NCBI RefSeq assembly: GCF_029714285.1
Contig: NZ_CP121662.1
Span: 3,751,501-3,815,500, forward strand
DNA from: Rhizobium sp. CB3090
GTDB taxonomy: Bacteria; Pseudomonadota; Alphaproteobacteria; Rhizobiales; Rhizobiaceae
Reading direction: 5' to 3'
Length of the DNA stretch: 64,000 nt
The notes under the pieces: generated by a model
Databases searched by the model: none
What the model saw: only the letters and a program-made list of their open reading frames with translations
Told to the model about the DNA's origin: nothing
Translations under genes and position numbers: made by a program
Shown: piece after piece, positions 17,886 through 26,829 of the stretch
How the letters are laid out: every line of letters starts with the position of its first letter
Position numbering within the stretch: position 1 is the first letter of the stretch

Positions 17886-18770
17886 ATGGGTGTTCAACGC
17901 AGCACAGTCATCTTCGCCTGGATCCTGCTTCTTCCGGCCGTTCTCTACGTCGTCATTATCGTCGCCTATCCGCTGGTCGACACCGTCATTCTGTCTTTCA
18001 CGGACGCCTCGCTGAAGAAGCTGACGAACTGGGTCGGCCTCGAAAATTATGCGAAGATTTTCAACGAGACATTTGCCTCGGTGATCGTCCGCACCTTCAT
18101 CTGGACGTTCTTTTCCGTGTCGATCAAGATGATCATCGGCACCTTCGGGGCGCTGATGCTGAATTCGGCGGTTCCCGGCCGCTCGCTTTTTCGCGTGCTG
18201 ACCATGCCGCCCTGGATCGTGCCGATGGCGATCGGCATCTTCATGTGGGGCTGGATGTATAACGGCCAGTTCGGCATGATTTCCGGCCTGCTGCAGCGCT
18301 TTGGTCTCGTCAATGGCCCGGTGGCCTTCTTGGCCTATGGCAGCACCGCCTTCTGGGCGACGATCGTAACGGACGTCTGGATCGGCGTGCCGATGGTGAC
18401 GCTCTACATGCTGGCCGCGATGCAGTCGATTCCGCAGGATTTGTATGAGGCCGCCTGGACGGATGGTGCCGGACGGTCCTACCGCTTTCGCCGCATCACG
18501 CTGCCGCTCCTGGTGCCTTCCCTGGTCACCATGTCGATGCTGTCGCTGATTTCGACGTTCAACTCCTTCGACATCATCTGGATCCTGACCCGCGGCGGTC
18601 CGAACGGGGAAACGACGACGATGATCATCGACACCTATAAGACGGCGATCGGGTCCTACAAATATGGCGAAGGTGCCGCCCGCGCGGTGTTGATCTGCAT
18701 CTTCCTGTCGCTCTTCTGCCTTGCCTATTTCCGCCTCACCAGCCGCTTTGCCACGGGGGACAAGCGATGA
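17886..18770 (+). CDS. Sugar ABC transporter permease, MalF type
   Basis: This is a carbohydrate ABC importer permease (CUT1 class), 294 residues with six predicted transmembrane helices (first at about 9-30). The cytoplasmic EAA loop that contacts the ATPase reads EAAWTDGAGRSYRFRRITLP, near residues 190-210. A GGAGGGG ribosome site lies just before the ATG. Its stop overlaps the next start (ATGA), a sign of translational coupling with the second permease. The transporter set is dehydrogenase, permease, permease, binding protein, ATPase. Confidence 0.95.
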   Translation: MGVQRSTVIFAWILLLPAVLYVVIIVAYPLVDTVILSFTDASLKKLTNWVGLENYAKIFNETFASVIVRTFIWTFFSVSIKMIIGTFGALMLNSAVPGRSLFRVLTMPPWIVPMAIGIFMWGWMYNGQFGMISGLLQRFGLVNGPVAFLAYGSTAFWATIVTDVWIGVPMVTLYMLAAMQSIPQDLYEAAWTDGAGRSYRFRRITLPLLVPSLVTMSMLSLISTFNSFDIIWILTRGGPNGETTTMIIDTYKTAIGSYKYGEGAARAVLICIFLSLFCLAYFRLTSRFATGDKR

Positions 18771-19624
18771 GCCATCCGTCGATGATCAATCGCTATCGGT
18801 GGTATGAGCTGGTCGGCATCTATGCCGGGATCCTGGTGTTCCTCACCTTCGTTCTGGCGCCCTTCATCGAGGGGTTCCTTGTCTCGCTTAAGCCTCTCAG
18901 TCAGCTTTTTTCCTCGCCCTACCGCTTCATTCCCGAAAATGGGTCGTTCGAAGCCTACCGGACGATGTGGACCAGCGTGCCGGGCTTTGGCTGGTATATC
19001 TTCAACTCGTTCCTGATTTCCGGCTCGATCACCATTATCGTTCTGATATTGGTGGTGCCCGCCGCCTATGCTTTCGCCCGTTTCGAGTTCAAGGGCTCCG
19101 GATTGCTGCTCGGCGCCTTTCTTGCCGTCAAGATGTTCTCCGGCGCGGTCCTGCTGATCCCGCTCTTCCGGCTCATGCGCTCCTTCGGCGTGCTTAATAC
19201 CTATTTCGCCATGATCGTGCCGGGCGTGGCCTTCATCATCCCGACCGGAATCTGGCTGCTGCACACCTATATGAGGCGCATCCCGCGGGAGCTTGACGAG
19301 GCCGCCTATGTCGACGGCGCAAGCCAGCTCTATACGCTACGCCGCGTCATCCTGCCGATCGCGATGCCGGGTATCGTCGTGGTGGCGATTTCCTCCTTCA
19401 TCGAAGCCTATGCGCAGCAGTTCATCTATGCGCTGACCTTCAATTCGAAGACCGAATACATGCCGCTGCCGGTTGGGTTGTTCGCTTATTTCGGCCGGCA
19501 AGAGGTTGTCTGGAACGAACTCATGGCTGCAAGCTTCGTCGGCATAGCGCCGGCGCTGGTCGTGATTTTCTTCCTGCAACGCTATCTCGTCAGCGGTCTG
19601 ACCGCCGGCGCGGTGAAGCAATAA
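18767..19624 (+). CDS. Sugar ABC transporter permease, MalG type
   Basis: This is the second CUT1-type permease, 285 residues with six predicted transmembrane helices. The EAA loop is EAAYVDGASQLYTLRRVILP near residues 183-203. It starts inside the last codons of the first permease gene (four-base overlap). The C-terminus ends with LVSGLTAGAVKQ, the usual ending of this family. It forms the membrane channel with its neighbour. Confidence 0.95.
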   Translation: MSHPSMINRYRWYELVGIYAGILVFLTFVLAPFIEGFLVSLKPLSQLFSSPYRFIPENGSFEAYRTMWTSVPGFGWYIFNSFLISGSITIIVLILVVPAAYAFARFEFKGSGLLLGAFLAVKMFSGAVLLIPLFRLMRSFGVLNTYFAMIVPGVAFIIPTGIWLLHTYMRRIPRELDEAAYVDGASQLYTLRRVILPIAMPGIVVVAISSFIEAYAQQFIYALTFNSKTEYMPLPVGLFAYFGRQEVVWNELMAASFVGIAPALVVIFFLQRYLVSGLTAGAVKQ

Positions 19625-19659
19625 ATCATTCAAAATCACCAGAGAACGGGAGCTTAAAC

Positions 19660-20889
19660 GTGACAATCCATTTCAAAACAGGACTGTTAGCCTTTGCTTT
19701 GCTCGGCTCCACCGCGCTTGGCGCCGTGAATGCCCAAGCCGCCGACAAGGAAATTAGCTGGATCTATTGCGGCGACAGCATCGATCCGATCCATGTGAAA
19801 TACATCAAGCAATGGGAAGACAAGAATCCGGGCTGGGCGGTCAAGCCGGAAGTCGTCGGCTGGGAACAGTGCCAGGACAAGGCGACGACGCTCGCTGCCG
19901 CCGGCACGCCGGTCGCCATGGCCTATGTCGGTTCGCGCACGCTCAAGCAGTTCGCCGAGAACGATCTCATCGTCCCCATCCCGATGACGGATGAGGAGAA
20001 GAAGAGCTACTATCCGAATATCGTCGATACCGTCACCTCCAACGGCCAGCAATGGGGTGTGCCGATCGCCTTCTCGACCAAGGCGCTCTATTGGAACAAG
20101 GACCTCTTCAAGAAGGCGGGTCTCGATCCGGAAAAGCCGCCGACAACCTGGGCCGAGGAAATCGCCGATGCCAAGGCCATCAAGGAAAAGACCGGTATTC
20201 CCGGCTATGGCTTGTCGGCCAAGACGTTCGACAACACCATGCACCAGTTCCTGCACTGGGTTTACACGAACAACGGCAAGGTGATCGACGGCGACAAGAT
20301 CGTCCTCGATAGCCCGGAAGTGCTGGCCGCCCTTCAAGCCTATAAAGACATCACGCCTTATTCGGTCGAGGGACCGACTGCTTACGAACAGAACGAAGTG
20401 CGCGCCATCTTCCTGGATGGCAAGGTCGGCATGATCCAGGCGGGCTCGGGCGCTGCCTATCGCCTGAAGGAAACGAAGATCAACTGGGGCGTCGCGCCGC
20501 TGCCGCTCGGCCCTTCGGCCAAGGGTCCGGGCACGCTGCTCATCACCGATAGTCTTGCAGTTTTCAAGGGCACCGGCGTCGAGGACAAAGCCATCGAATT
20601 TGCCAAGTTCATCACCTCTCCGGGTCCCCAGGGTGAATACGAACTGCAGGGCGGCGCCGGTCTCACGCCTCTTCGTCCGTCTCCGATGGTCGACGAGTTC
20701 GAGAAGAAGGACCCCTTCTGGAAGCCGTTCATCGACGGCATCAGCTACGGTGGTCCCGAGCCGTTGTTCAAGGACTACAAGGGCTTCCAGAACGTCATGA
20801 TCGAAATGGTCCAGTCGGTGGTGACGGGCAAGGCCGAGCCGGCGGACGCCCTGAAGAAGGCGGCTGGCGATCTTGAGCAGTATAAATAA
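19660..20889 (+). CDS. Sugar ABC transporter substrate-binding protein (family 1)
   Basis: This is the periplasmic binding protein for the importer, 409 residues. The start is a GTG at 19660 preceded by ACGGGAG. Residues 1-28 form a signal peptide cut near NAQAA-D. The mature protein has the SBP_bac_1 pattern: [25 protein letters not shown], a [25 protein letters not shown] helix-strand block and [13 protein letters not shown]. Aromatic residues near the start (WIYCGD) and in the middle would line a sugar pocket. The ligand is not predictable, but nearby GH20 and RpiR genes hint at an amino sugar or its oligomer. Confidence 0.93.
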   Translation: MTIHFKTGLLAFALLGSTALGAVNAQAADKEISWIYCGDSIDPIHVKYIKQWEDKNPGWAVKPEVVGWEQCQDKATTLAAAGTPVAMAYVGSRTLKQFAENDLIVPIPMTDEEKKSYYPNIVDTVTSNGQQWGVPIAFSTKALYWNKDLFKKAGLDPEKPPTTWAEEIADAKAIKEKTGIPGYGLSAKTFDNTMHQFLHWVYTNNGKVIDGDKIVLDSPEVLAALQAYKDITPYSVEGPTAYEQNEVRAIFLDGKVGMIQAGSGAAYRLKETKINWGVAPLPLGPSAKGPGTLLITDSLAVFKGTGVEDKAIEFAKFITSPGPQGEYELQGGAGLTPLRPSPMVDEFEKKDPFWKPFIDGISYGGPEPLFKDYKGFQNVMIEMVQSVVTGKAEPADALKKAAGDLEQYK

Positions 20890-20903
20890 GCCTGCAAATC
20901 GCC

Positions 20904-20926
20904 GGGCCGCGCGCAGCGCGCGGCCC
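20904..20926 (+). terminator. Strong hairpin between binding-protein and ATPase genes
   Basis: There is a perfect 10-base stem, gggccgcgcg and cgcgcggccc, around a CAG triloop 14 bases after the binding-protein stop codon. Only three T residues follow, so it is more likely a partial terminator or mRNA-stabilising hairpin than a full stop. Such structures raise binding-protein level above that of the downstream ATPase. Confidence 0.6.
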
Positions 20927-20971
20927 TTTGAGCCCCGCCCGCCTTATGGCGGCGCCGCGCGGAGACAGAGT

Positions 20972-22108
20972 TTGGGAAAGCTGCATCTTAATCAGGTCAA
21001 GAAATTCTACGGCCACTTTGAAGTCATCAAAGGTGTCGAGCTTGATGTGACGGACGGCGAGTTCGTCGTTTTCGTCGGTCCCTCCGGTTGCGGCAAGTCG
21101 ACCCTGCTTCGGATGATCGCCGGCCTGGACGGCGTCACCAGCGGCGACATCATCATCGATGGCGTGCGCGTCAACGACCTGCCGCCGGTCAAGCGCGGCA
21201 TTGCCATGGTGTTCCAGTCCTACGCCCTTTATCCGCATATGACGGTGTTCGAGAACATCGCCTTTCCCCTGCGCGTCGAGAAGATGGCGGAAGACAAGCT
21301 CAAGGCCAGGGTGGAGCACGCCGCCCGCATATTGCATCTCGATCAGCGCCTGCAGCAAAAGCCGGGCATGCTGTCGGGCGGCCAGCGCCAGCGCGTCGCC
21401 ATTGGCCGGGCGATCGTCCGCGAGCCGAAGATCTTTTTGTTCGACGAGCCGCTGTCGAACCTCGACGCCGCCCTGCGTGCCGACATGCGCATCGAGCTTG
21501 CCAAGCTGCACCGTCAATTGCAGGCAACGATGATCTATGTGACCCACGATCAGGTCGAAGCCATGACCATGGCCGACCGGATCGTTGTCCTCAACGCCGG
21601 CGAGATCGCGCAGACCGGCGAGCCGCTGGAACTCTATCATAAGCCGGCAAATAAATTCGTCGCCAGCTTCATCGGCAATCCCAAAATGAATTTCCTCCCC
21701 GTGACCTGCAAGGGCGTCACCGAGGCGGGCGTCGAGGTGGAGTACAAGAGGCAAACGGCGCTGCTGCCGGTGACGCCGCGCGACGGTGTGGTCGGTAAGG
21801 AGCTGACGCTCGGCGTCCGGCCGGAGCATGTGCAGCTCGGTGGCGGCGATTTATCCCTGACGGTCATGCCGACCGTAATCGAGCGGCTGGGTGCGCAGAC
21901 GGTCGCCTATGCGGCGCAGGAACGCTACAGCGGCGAAAACTTTTGCGCCACGCTGCCGGGGAGCATCGCCATCCGTACGGATATGCCGCTGGTCACCGGC
22001 ATCCGCCTAGCCGATTGCCATCTATTCGATGAGAACGGCATAGCTTTCGAGCGCAAGGTCGAGTTGACGGATATCGACATGGAGCTGCTGGGCACGCCGT
22101 CTTCGTGA
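20972..22108 (+). CDS. Sugar ABC transporter ATP-binding protein, MalK/UgpC type
   Basis: This is the ATPase subunit, 378 residues. Walker A is GPSGCGKST (about 36-44), the signature is [14 protein letters not shown], Walker B is [12 protein letters not shown], and the switch histidine is in [17 protein letters not shown]-terminal MalK-type regulatory (TOBE) region follows from about residue 240. The TTG at 20972 is chosen as start: GGAGA lies eight bases upstream and the protein then begins [14 protein letters not shown] like its relatives. The open frame back to 20873 overlaps the binding-protein gene and the hairpin. It is the last gene of the operon. Confidence 0.94.
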   Translation: MGKLHLNQVKKFYGHFEVIKGVELDVTDGEFVVFVGPSGCGKSTLLRMIAGLDGVTSGDIIIDGVRVNDLPPVKRGIAMVFQSYALYPHMTVFENIAFPLRVEKMAEDKLKARVEHAARILHLDQRLQQKPGMLSGGQRQRVAIGRAIVREPKIFLFDEPLSNLDAALRADMRIELAKLHRQLQATMIYVTHDQVEAMTMADRIVVLNAGEIAQTGEPLELYHKPANKFVASFIGNPKMNFLPVTCKGVTEAGVEVEYKRQTALLPVTPRDGVVGKELTLGVRPEHVQLGGGDLSLTVMPTVIERLGAQTVAYAAQERYSGENFCATLPGSIAIRTDMPLVTGIRLADCHLFDENGIAFERKVELTDIDMELLGTPSS

Positions 22109-22114
22109 AAGCCC

Positions 22115-22291
22115 TTTAGGGCCGCCTCGTCCTTCGAGGCCCCGCCACGTCCGCTGGCGCTCCCGTGTCAGAGCTCCTCAGGATGAGGCGGAGCGTCCAC
22201 CGCGCATCGACGCGCTTGTTTAGCCGAGGCGCAGAAGGTGAGCCCTCATGGTGAGGTGGCGCGCAGCGCCCTCGAACCACGAGGGCGGGTG
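22115..22291. repeat. Dispersed intergenic palindromic repeat, second copy
   Basis: This intergenic block carries nested inverted repeats. Its right end, from agccctcatgg (about 22241) to gagggcgggtg (22281-22291), matches the block at 2749-2801 with identical outer arms and a different centre. The left part (cctcgtccttcgagg near 22126) is itself a short palindrome. It lies between two converging genes, where it could serve as a bidirectional stop. It is similar in style to rhizobial mosaic intergenic elements. Confidence 0.6.
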
Positions 22292-22312
22292 TTTGGCACG
22301 ATCGGCGGCGCC

Positions 22313-23416
22313 CTACCAGACCAACCCGCGTGCCGCGACATCCTCGACGCGGGTCACGATGCCGCCGCGGTGAAACACCATGCGGTCGTACAGGTTGGAG
22401 ACGACGCAGGTATGGTTGGGGATGATGCGGATCTTCTCGCCAATCACCGGGCGAGACCCGCTGCATTTCGAAAGATCGATCACCCCATGCTCTTCCGAGA
22501 GATTCGTGATGACCGCTTGCGGGTAGCCGACCACGGCGCCGTAGTCCGAAAAGCCCAGGAGATCGGAGGTCAGCGCCTTGGAACCGGCGTCGATGACAGC
22601 GCGGTTCGGCGTCGGGCGCGAGACGATGGTGGCGAGGATATGCATGGCGCAATCCTCCTCGTCGCAATGACCTGCGCGCACCATCGAGCGATCATTGTAG
22701 ATGTAGGTGCCGGCACGGTGCTCCGTGGCCGCCGTCACCAGATGCGCCTCATAGAGGCTTGGCGTGCCGCCGCTGCTGACGATGGGGCATTCGATGCCGT
22801 CGCGCTTCAGGAGCGAGATCGTCTCGGCCAGAAAGGCCTGTATGGCCGCAGCACTGTTCGGCTTCGGATAGGTCATTAGGCCGCCAAAGATTAGGCCGGG
22901 CTTGCCGGCGATGTGTCTGGCCAGAACCGCAGCCTCTTCAGGCGACTGCACGCCGCAGCGTCCGCCGCCGGTATCGCATTCCACAAGTACCGCTAGTGGC
23001 TTCCACGTCGCGAAATGCGCGGACAGTCCGTCGACCATAACCATGCTGTCGGCGACGACTTTCAGCCCGGCGATACGATCGTTCAGCGTGGAGAGGCGGA
23101 CGAGCTTTTCAGGCCCGATGATGTTGAAGGTGACAAGGATATCCTCGAAGCCGGCGTCGGCGAACACTTCGGCCTCGGTGATCTTCTGGCAGTTAACCCC
23201 CTTTGCGCCCGCCTTCACCTGGGCGCTCGCAAGCGCAGGAATCTTATGGGTCTTGATATGCGGCCGAAAGTTCAGCCCATGCGCGTCCATATAGGACTGC
23301 ACGCGAGCGATATTCGCCGCCATGCGATCCTCGTCGATGATCGGCCGCGGCGTCGAGAGATCGTCAATGCGATCGCCTGGCCTGGGGCTGATCTCGGAGG
23401 CGATGTGATGCGCCAT
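22313..23416 (-). CDS. PLP-dependent D-threonine aldolase/D-serine dehydratase-like protein
   Basis: This is a fold-type III PLP enzyme of the DSD1/D-threonine aldolase family, 367 residues, expected to act on D-3-hydroxy amino acids. The PLP lysine is K55 in RPHIKTHK. VECDTGGGRCGV and VSSGGTPSLYEAH are further family motifs. The metal-binding pair H335 and C337 (PNHTCVVSN) that defines the D-threonine aldolase/D-serine dehydratase group is intact. The ATG at 23416 lies one base after the stop of the upstream peptidase gene and follows AGGAG inside that gene, showing tight coupling. An upstream in-frame start at 23455 would overlap more and lacks support. Confidence 0.88.
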   Translation of the reverse strand: MAHHIASEISPRPGDRIDDLSTPRPIIDEDRMAANIARVQSYMDAHGLNFRPHIKTHKIPALASAQVKAGAKGVNCQKITEAEVFADAGFEDILVTFNIIGPEKLVRLSTLNDRIAGLKVVADSMVMVDGLSAHFATWKPLAVLVECDTGGGRCGVQSPEEAAVLARHIAGKPGLIFGGLMTYPKPNSAAAIQAFLAETISLLKRDGIECPIVSSGGTPSLYEAHLVTAATEHRAGTYIYNDRSMVRAGHCDEEDCAMHILATIVSRPTPNRAVIDAGSKALTSDLLGFSDYGAVVGYPQAVITNLSEEHGVIDLSKCSGSRPVIGEKIRIIPNHTCVVSNLYDRMVFHRGGIVTRVEDVAARGLVW

Positions 23417-23417
23417 A

Positions 23418-24893
23418 TCAGGCAGCTCCTTCTTTTGCCGCATGCGGGTCGGCAACCATCGGCCAGATATCCCTGGGCGCGCGGCGATAGGGCGTGCGCG
23501 CCGGATTGTTCGGATAGGGCGTTCCGGCCGAGCAGTAAAGGATTTCCGACGCGATCTTGGAGAAGGAGGCGTAGAAGTGGTTGGTCGACTTGATCACCAG
23601 GATTTTCTTGCGCGCGGGATCAATGCCCATCACCGAGAAAAGGCTGGGATCGAAGCTTTGGGCGCGCGTCGAATTGAGAATGATGTCGATACCGTTAAGC
23701 TCGATATGCGCCGCATCGCCGAAGGGCGCCAGGCTTTCGCCGAAACGCATTTCGGCATTGGCAACGAGCCGCACGACCTTGACGATGCCGTCGATCGGAT
23801 TGCCGGTGCCAGGCGCCGATTTCGCGCCGAAGCGCAGCGGAATTTCCGCGCCTTCGCCGGCCGCCATACAGATTTGCACTGCCATCGGATCCCAGATCGT
23901 GCCGATTGCCGTGTCGCGGGCGCCCCGGGCCAGCAATTCTTCCAGGATGACAGTCGCATCGCCCGCCGTGCCGCCGCCGGGATTGTCCCAGACATCGGCA
24001 ATGACGACCGGACCTGAATGTGCGGCCATGGCTTCGGCCACCGCCTGCTTTTCATCGATCTGCGGCATCATTAAGGTGCCGCGCTTGGAAAAGAGCTCCA
24101 AGCCCAGGTCGCGAGCGAGGGCCTCCCCCTTAGCCGGCTTATCATTGCTGACGACAAGCAGCTTCGTGCCCATTTCCGGCACGTCGCCGGCCATGAAGCC
24201 GTGGATCACCGAAATGGACAGGATATCGGCATCATCTTTCTCGATCGTTATGATCTTGTCGACGAAGGAGCGCATAGGCTCGCGCGAGGTCGGGTAGACG
24301 TCGATCATCCGGCAATCGAAGACCGACATGACCGGTTTGACGCGGCCCTCCAACGTATCGACGGCGATGCGCCAGAGGTCTTCGGCGCGATCGACGAAAT
24401 CCGTATGCGGGAACTCTTTGAAGTAGACGAAGAAATTTGTCGCTGCGAGCCGCTTTTTCGTCAAATGGCTGTGCGGATCGAGTTCGGCGCAGACAAGAAT
24501 GTCCGGCCCAACGATCTCACGGACCCGAGTGAGAAAATCGCCTTCTGGGTCCTCGTAGCCGGCGGCAACCATCGCGCCGTGCAAGCCGAGCACGACGGCG
24601 TCGACCGGCATGGCGGCGCGAAGCTGGTCGAGAATTTCGTCACGCAGTCCTTCATAAGCCGTCCGGTTCACCAAGCCGGCCGGGTCGGCCCAGGCGGCCG
24701 TGCCCTCGATCAGCTCCCAGCCTTTTTCCGCAGCCACTTGCCGGCCGACCGTGATCGGCGCCGAACAGAGCGTCGGCGTCTCCGGATGTTCGCCTGGCGG
24801 CGCATAGAGGGAAGCCTCGAAGGCGCGCCGATCGACGCAGATCGGGGAGAATGTGTTCGTCTCGGTCGCGAGCACCGCGGTGAAAATGCGCAA
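23418..24893 (-). CDS. M81 family metallopeptidase, MlrC-like
   Basis: This is a 491-residue member of the M81/MlrC family, named for the zinc enzyme that degrades linearised microcystin, a peptide containing D-amino acids. The N-terminal DUF1485 domain starts MRIFTAVLATETNTFSP. LGLHGAMVAAGYEDPEGDFL and AELDPHSHLT carry the expected metal-ligand D and H residues, and VWDNPGGGTAGDAT marks the junction to the C-terminal MlrC domain. Related proteins in rhizobia usually sit with peptide or sugar importers. It is followed without gap by the D-threonine-aldolase-like gene and preceded (11 bases) by an NTF2-like gene, so the three form an operon. Confidence 0.9.
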   Translation of the reverse strand: MRIFTAVLATETNTFSPICVDRRAFEASLYAPPGEHPETPTLCSAPITVGRQVAAEKGWELIEGTAAWADPAGLVNRTAYEGLRDEILDQLRAAMPVDAVVLGLHGAMVAAGYEDPEGDFLTRVREIVGPDILVCAELDPHSHLTKKRLAATNFFVYFKEFPHTDFVDRAEDLWRIAVDTLEGRVKPVMSVFDCRMIDVYPTSREPMRSFVDKIITIEKDDADILSISVIHGFMAGDVPEMGTKLLVVSNDKPAKGEALARDLGLELFSKRGTLMMPQIDEKQAVAEAMAAHSGPVVIADVWDNPGGGTAGDATVILEELLARGARDTAIGTIWDPMAVQICMAAGEGAEIPLRFGAKSAPGTGNPIDGIVKVVRLVANAEMRFGESLAPFGDAAHIELNGIDIILNSTRAQSFDPSLFSVMGIDPARKKILVIKSTNHFYASFSKIASEILYCSAGTPYPNNPARTPYRRAPRDIWPMVADPHAAKEGAA

Positions 24894-24904
24894 CGCCGTC
24901 GCCT

Positions 24905-25390
24905 CTATTCCATGGGGTTCGGCAGGTAACCGGTAAAGCCGGAAATCTTCCAGCGGCCTTCATGCAGTCGGCAATAATAAAGTGTCTGCCATTTCAGCAC
25001 ATCAATCCCGCCGTCTTTCTTCTTCAGGCTGCCGTCGAATTTCTTGCGCACCAGCGCCATCCCGCCTTCGATCTCGATGTCTTCCAGCGTGGTCGTCGTA
25101 AAGATTGCGGTGCGCGGGTCCTCTGCAAAGGATTGCCCGGCGAAATCGCGCGCTTGCCGCAACCATTCGTCGCGGTAGGCGCTGAGCGTCGGGAAGGCGA
25201 GGCGCCATTTGTCGGGACTGACTTCGCGGCGGCCATCGATTCCGATAAAGCCGTCTTCGACGAAATCGTCCGCAACCAGCGACCAGTCGGCTGCGAGAAA
25301 GGCGTCGATGTCGCGCGGCACCAGCATCTCCCAGATCGCGTGCCGGGCAGTGTCGTCGGCGGAGAATGGATTTTTAAAAGGATCGCGCAT
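24905..25390 (-). CDS. NTF2/SnoaL-like small protein
   Basis: This is a 161-residue protein with the cone-shaped NTF2-like pattern: an N-terminal helix pair (RHAIWEMLVPRDIDAFLAADW), the short VADDFVEDGFIGIDGR segment, then curved strands ending YYCRLHEGRWKISGFTGYLP. Such proteins can be enzymes or small-molecule binders; the reaction here is unknown. The ATG at 25390 follows GGCGGAGA; an ATG ten codons further upstream lacks a good site. It is the first gene of the leftward operon with the M81 peptidase and the D-threonine-aldolase-like enzyme, and divergent from the Rid gene across about 110 bases. Confidence 0.72.
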   Translation of the reverse strand: MRDPFKNPFSADDTARHAIWEMLVPRDIDAFLAADWSLVADDFVEDGFIGIDGRREVSPDKWRLAFPTLSAYRDEWLRQARDFAGQSFAEDPRTAIFTTTTLEDIEIEGGMALVRKKFDGSLKKKDGGIDVLKWQTLYYCRLHEGRWKISGFTGYLPNPME

Positions 25391-25501
25391 TGTCTCCGCC
25401 AATATTGAAATTCTTTTCATAAACTGCGATTTTCACTGGTCAAATTCTGCTTTCTATGGTCATTTGTCAACGCGTTAAGAAAATAATTTGCAGGATTGAA
25501 A
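25391..25501. promoter_or_regulatory. Divergent promoter region between NTF2-like and Rid genes
   Basis: This AT-rich gap of about 110 bases separates two divergent operons of the catabolic block and must hold both promoters. It includes the short palindrome-like stretch gcgttaagaaaataatttgc. The RpiR-family regulator encoded two genes to the right is the natural candidate to bind here. No operator can be assigned by eye. Confidence 0.45.
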
Positions 25502-25891
25502 ATGACTATCAAGCGTTATGGCGCTGTCCAGACGGGCGCGGGCGGCAAGCCGCTGCCCTTTGCGCGTGCTGTCGAAGCCAATGGCTGGCTCCATGTTTCC
25601 GGCCAGGTCGCCATGGAAGACGGCGAGATCATCGACGGCGGTATTGTCGCGCAGACGCATAAGGCGATCGGCAATCTCATCGATATTCTCCATGAGGCCG
25701 GCTACGGCGTCGAGCATGTCGTCCGCGTCGGCGTCTGGCTTGATGATTCCCGCGATTTCTGGAGCTTCAACAAGATCTATCAGGACTACTTCGGCGCGCA
25801 TCCGCCGGCACGCGCCTGCGTGCAGTCGTCGATGATGGTGGATTGCAAGGTGGAGATCGATTGCATCGCGTATAAGACGCCTGAGGCTTAG
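25502..25891 (+). CDS. RidA family (YjgF/YER057c/UK114) deaminase
   Basis: This is a Rid protein of 129 residues, the normal size. Rid enzymes hydrolyse reactive enamine/imine intermediates such as 2-aminoacrylate produced by PLP enzymes. The conserved arginine is present in HPPARACVQ and the C-terminal strand is VEIDCIAY. The ATG at 25502 follows AGGA at seven bases; an in-frame TTG two codons earlier overlaps that site. It faces a divergent operon that encodes a PLP enzyme acting on D-hydroxy amino acids, whose products are exactly the kind of enamine Rid proteins clear. Short spacing (45 bases) links it to the regulator downstream. Confidence 0.92.
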   Translation: MTIKRYGAVQTGAGGKPLPFARAVEANGWLHVSGQVAMEDGEIIDGGIVAQTHKAIGNLIDILHEAGYGVEHVVRVGVWLDDSRDFWSFNKIYQDYFGAHPPARACVQSSMMVDCKVEIDCIAYKTPEA

Positions 25892-25936
25892 ATGCTCTAA
25901 GGCGCGGCAGGATCTTCGGGGTTAAGGGGGAAGTCC

Positions 25937-26800
25937 GTGGATATTTTCACGACCATGCAGGAGGAGAGGGGGCGGCTGTCGCAGTCGGAGAACCGCATTG
26001 TCGACATTGTCCTCAACGACTTCGAATTCGCGGTCAATGCCTCGATCATCGAGCTTGCCGGCAAGGCCGATGTTTCGCCGCCGACCGTGACCCGCTTCTG
26101 CCGCCGTCTCGGCTGCGAGAGCTTCTCCGATTTCAAGGTGCAGCTTGCCCGCACCGCCTATGTCGGCATGCGCTATATCAAGCCGGAGCCGAAGAGCATC
26201 GAGCCGGCGGATGTTGCCCAGGACATCATCACCAAGGCGCAGAATGCGCTCTTTCTGCTGCATAAAGGCCTGGATATACCAGCGATCGAGCAGGCGTCGA
26301 ACAAGCTTGCCGGCGCGGAGATGATCTACGCCTTCGGCTCCGGCGGCAATTCCTCGATGATCGCCAGCGAGCTGCAGAACAGGCTTTTCCGCCTCGGCCT
26401 GCGCGTCACCGCCAGTTCCGATCACAGCATGCAGTTGATGATGGCCGCTGCCGCCAAGCCGGCGGATGTGCTGATCGGCTCGTCGCTGTCAGGCCGCAAT
26501 GCCGAGCTGGTGCGGGCCTTCATGCTGGCCCGCGAGGCCAAGGTGCCGACCATCGCGTTGACACAGAGCCACAGTCCGGTGGCGCTTGCCGCCGACATCA
26601 CCGTGCCGGTCGATTTGCCTGAGGGCAACAATATCTATCGCCCGACATCGACGCGCATCGCCTATCTCGCGGTGGTGGATATCCTTGCAAGCCTCGTCGC
26701 CTACCGCATCCGGCCGCAAGCGACGGTGACGCTGCGCCGCATCAAGCAGCAGCTCGTGACCCATCGCGACGGGGACGACCGCCAGCTTCTTGGGGACTAA
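25937..26800 (+). CDS. MurR/RpiR family transcriptional regulator
   Basis: This is a DNA-binding regulator of 287 residues. Residues 1-77 are the RpiR helix-turn-helix domain, including LAGKADVSPPTVTRFCRRLGCESFSDFK. Residues about 120-260 are a SIS sugar-phosphate-binding domain with AFGSGGNSSMIASELQNRL. The start is a GTG at 25937 with GGGAA upstream. RpiR proteins usually sense a phosphorylated sugar or amino sugar (MurNAc-6-phosphate for MurR) and control adjacent catabolic genes. Its central place suggests it controls both flanking operons. Confidence 0.93.
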   Translation: MDIFTTMQEERGRLSQSENRIVDIVLNDFEFAVNASIIELAGKADVSPPTVTRFCRRLGCESFSDFKVQLARTAYVGMRYIKPEPKSIEPADVAQDIITKAQNALFLLHKGLDIPAIEQASNKLAGAEMIYAFGSGGNSSMIASELQNRLFRLGLRVTASSDHSMQLMMAAAAKPADVLIGSSLSGRNAELVRAFMLAREAKVPTIALTQSHSPVALAADITVPVDLPEGNNIYRPTSTRIAYLAVVDILASLVAYRIRPQATVTLRRIKQQLVTHRDGDDRQLLGD

Positions 26801-26829
26801 ACAACTAGGATTTATCAGGGGGCAGAGGC

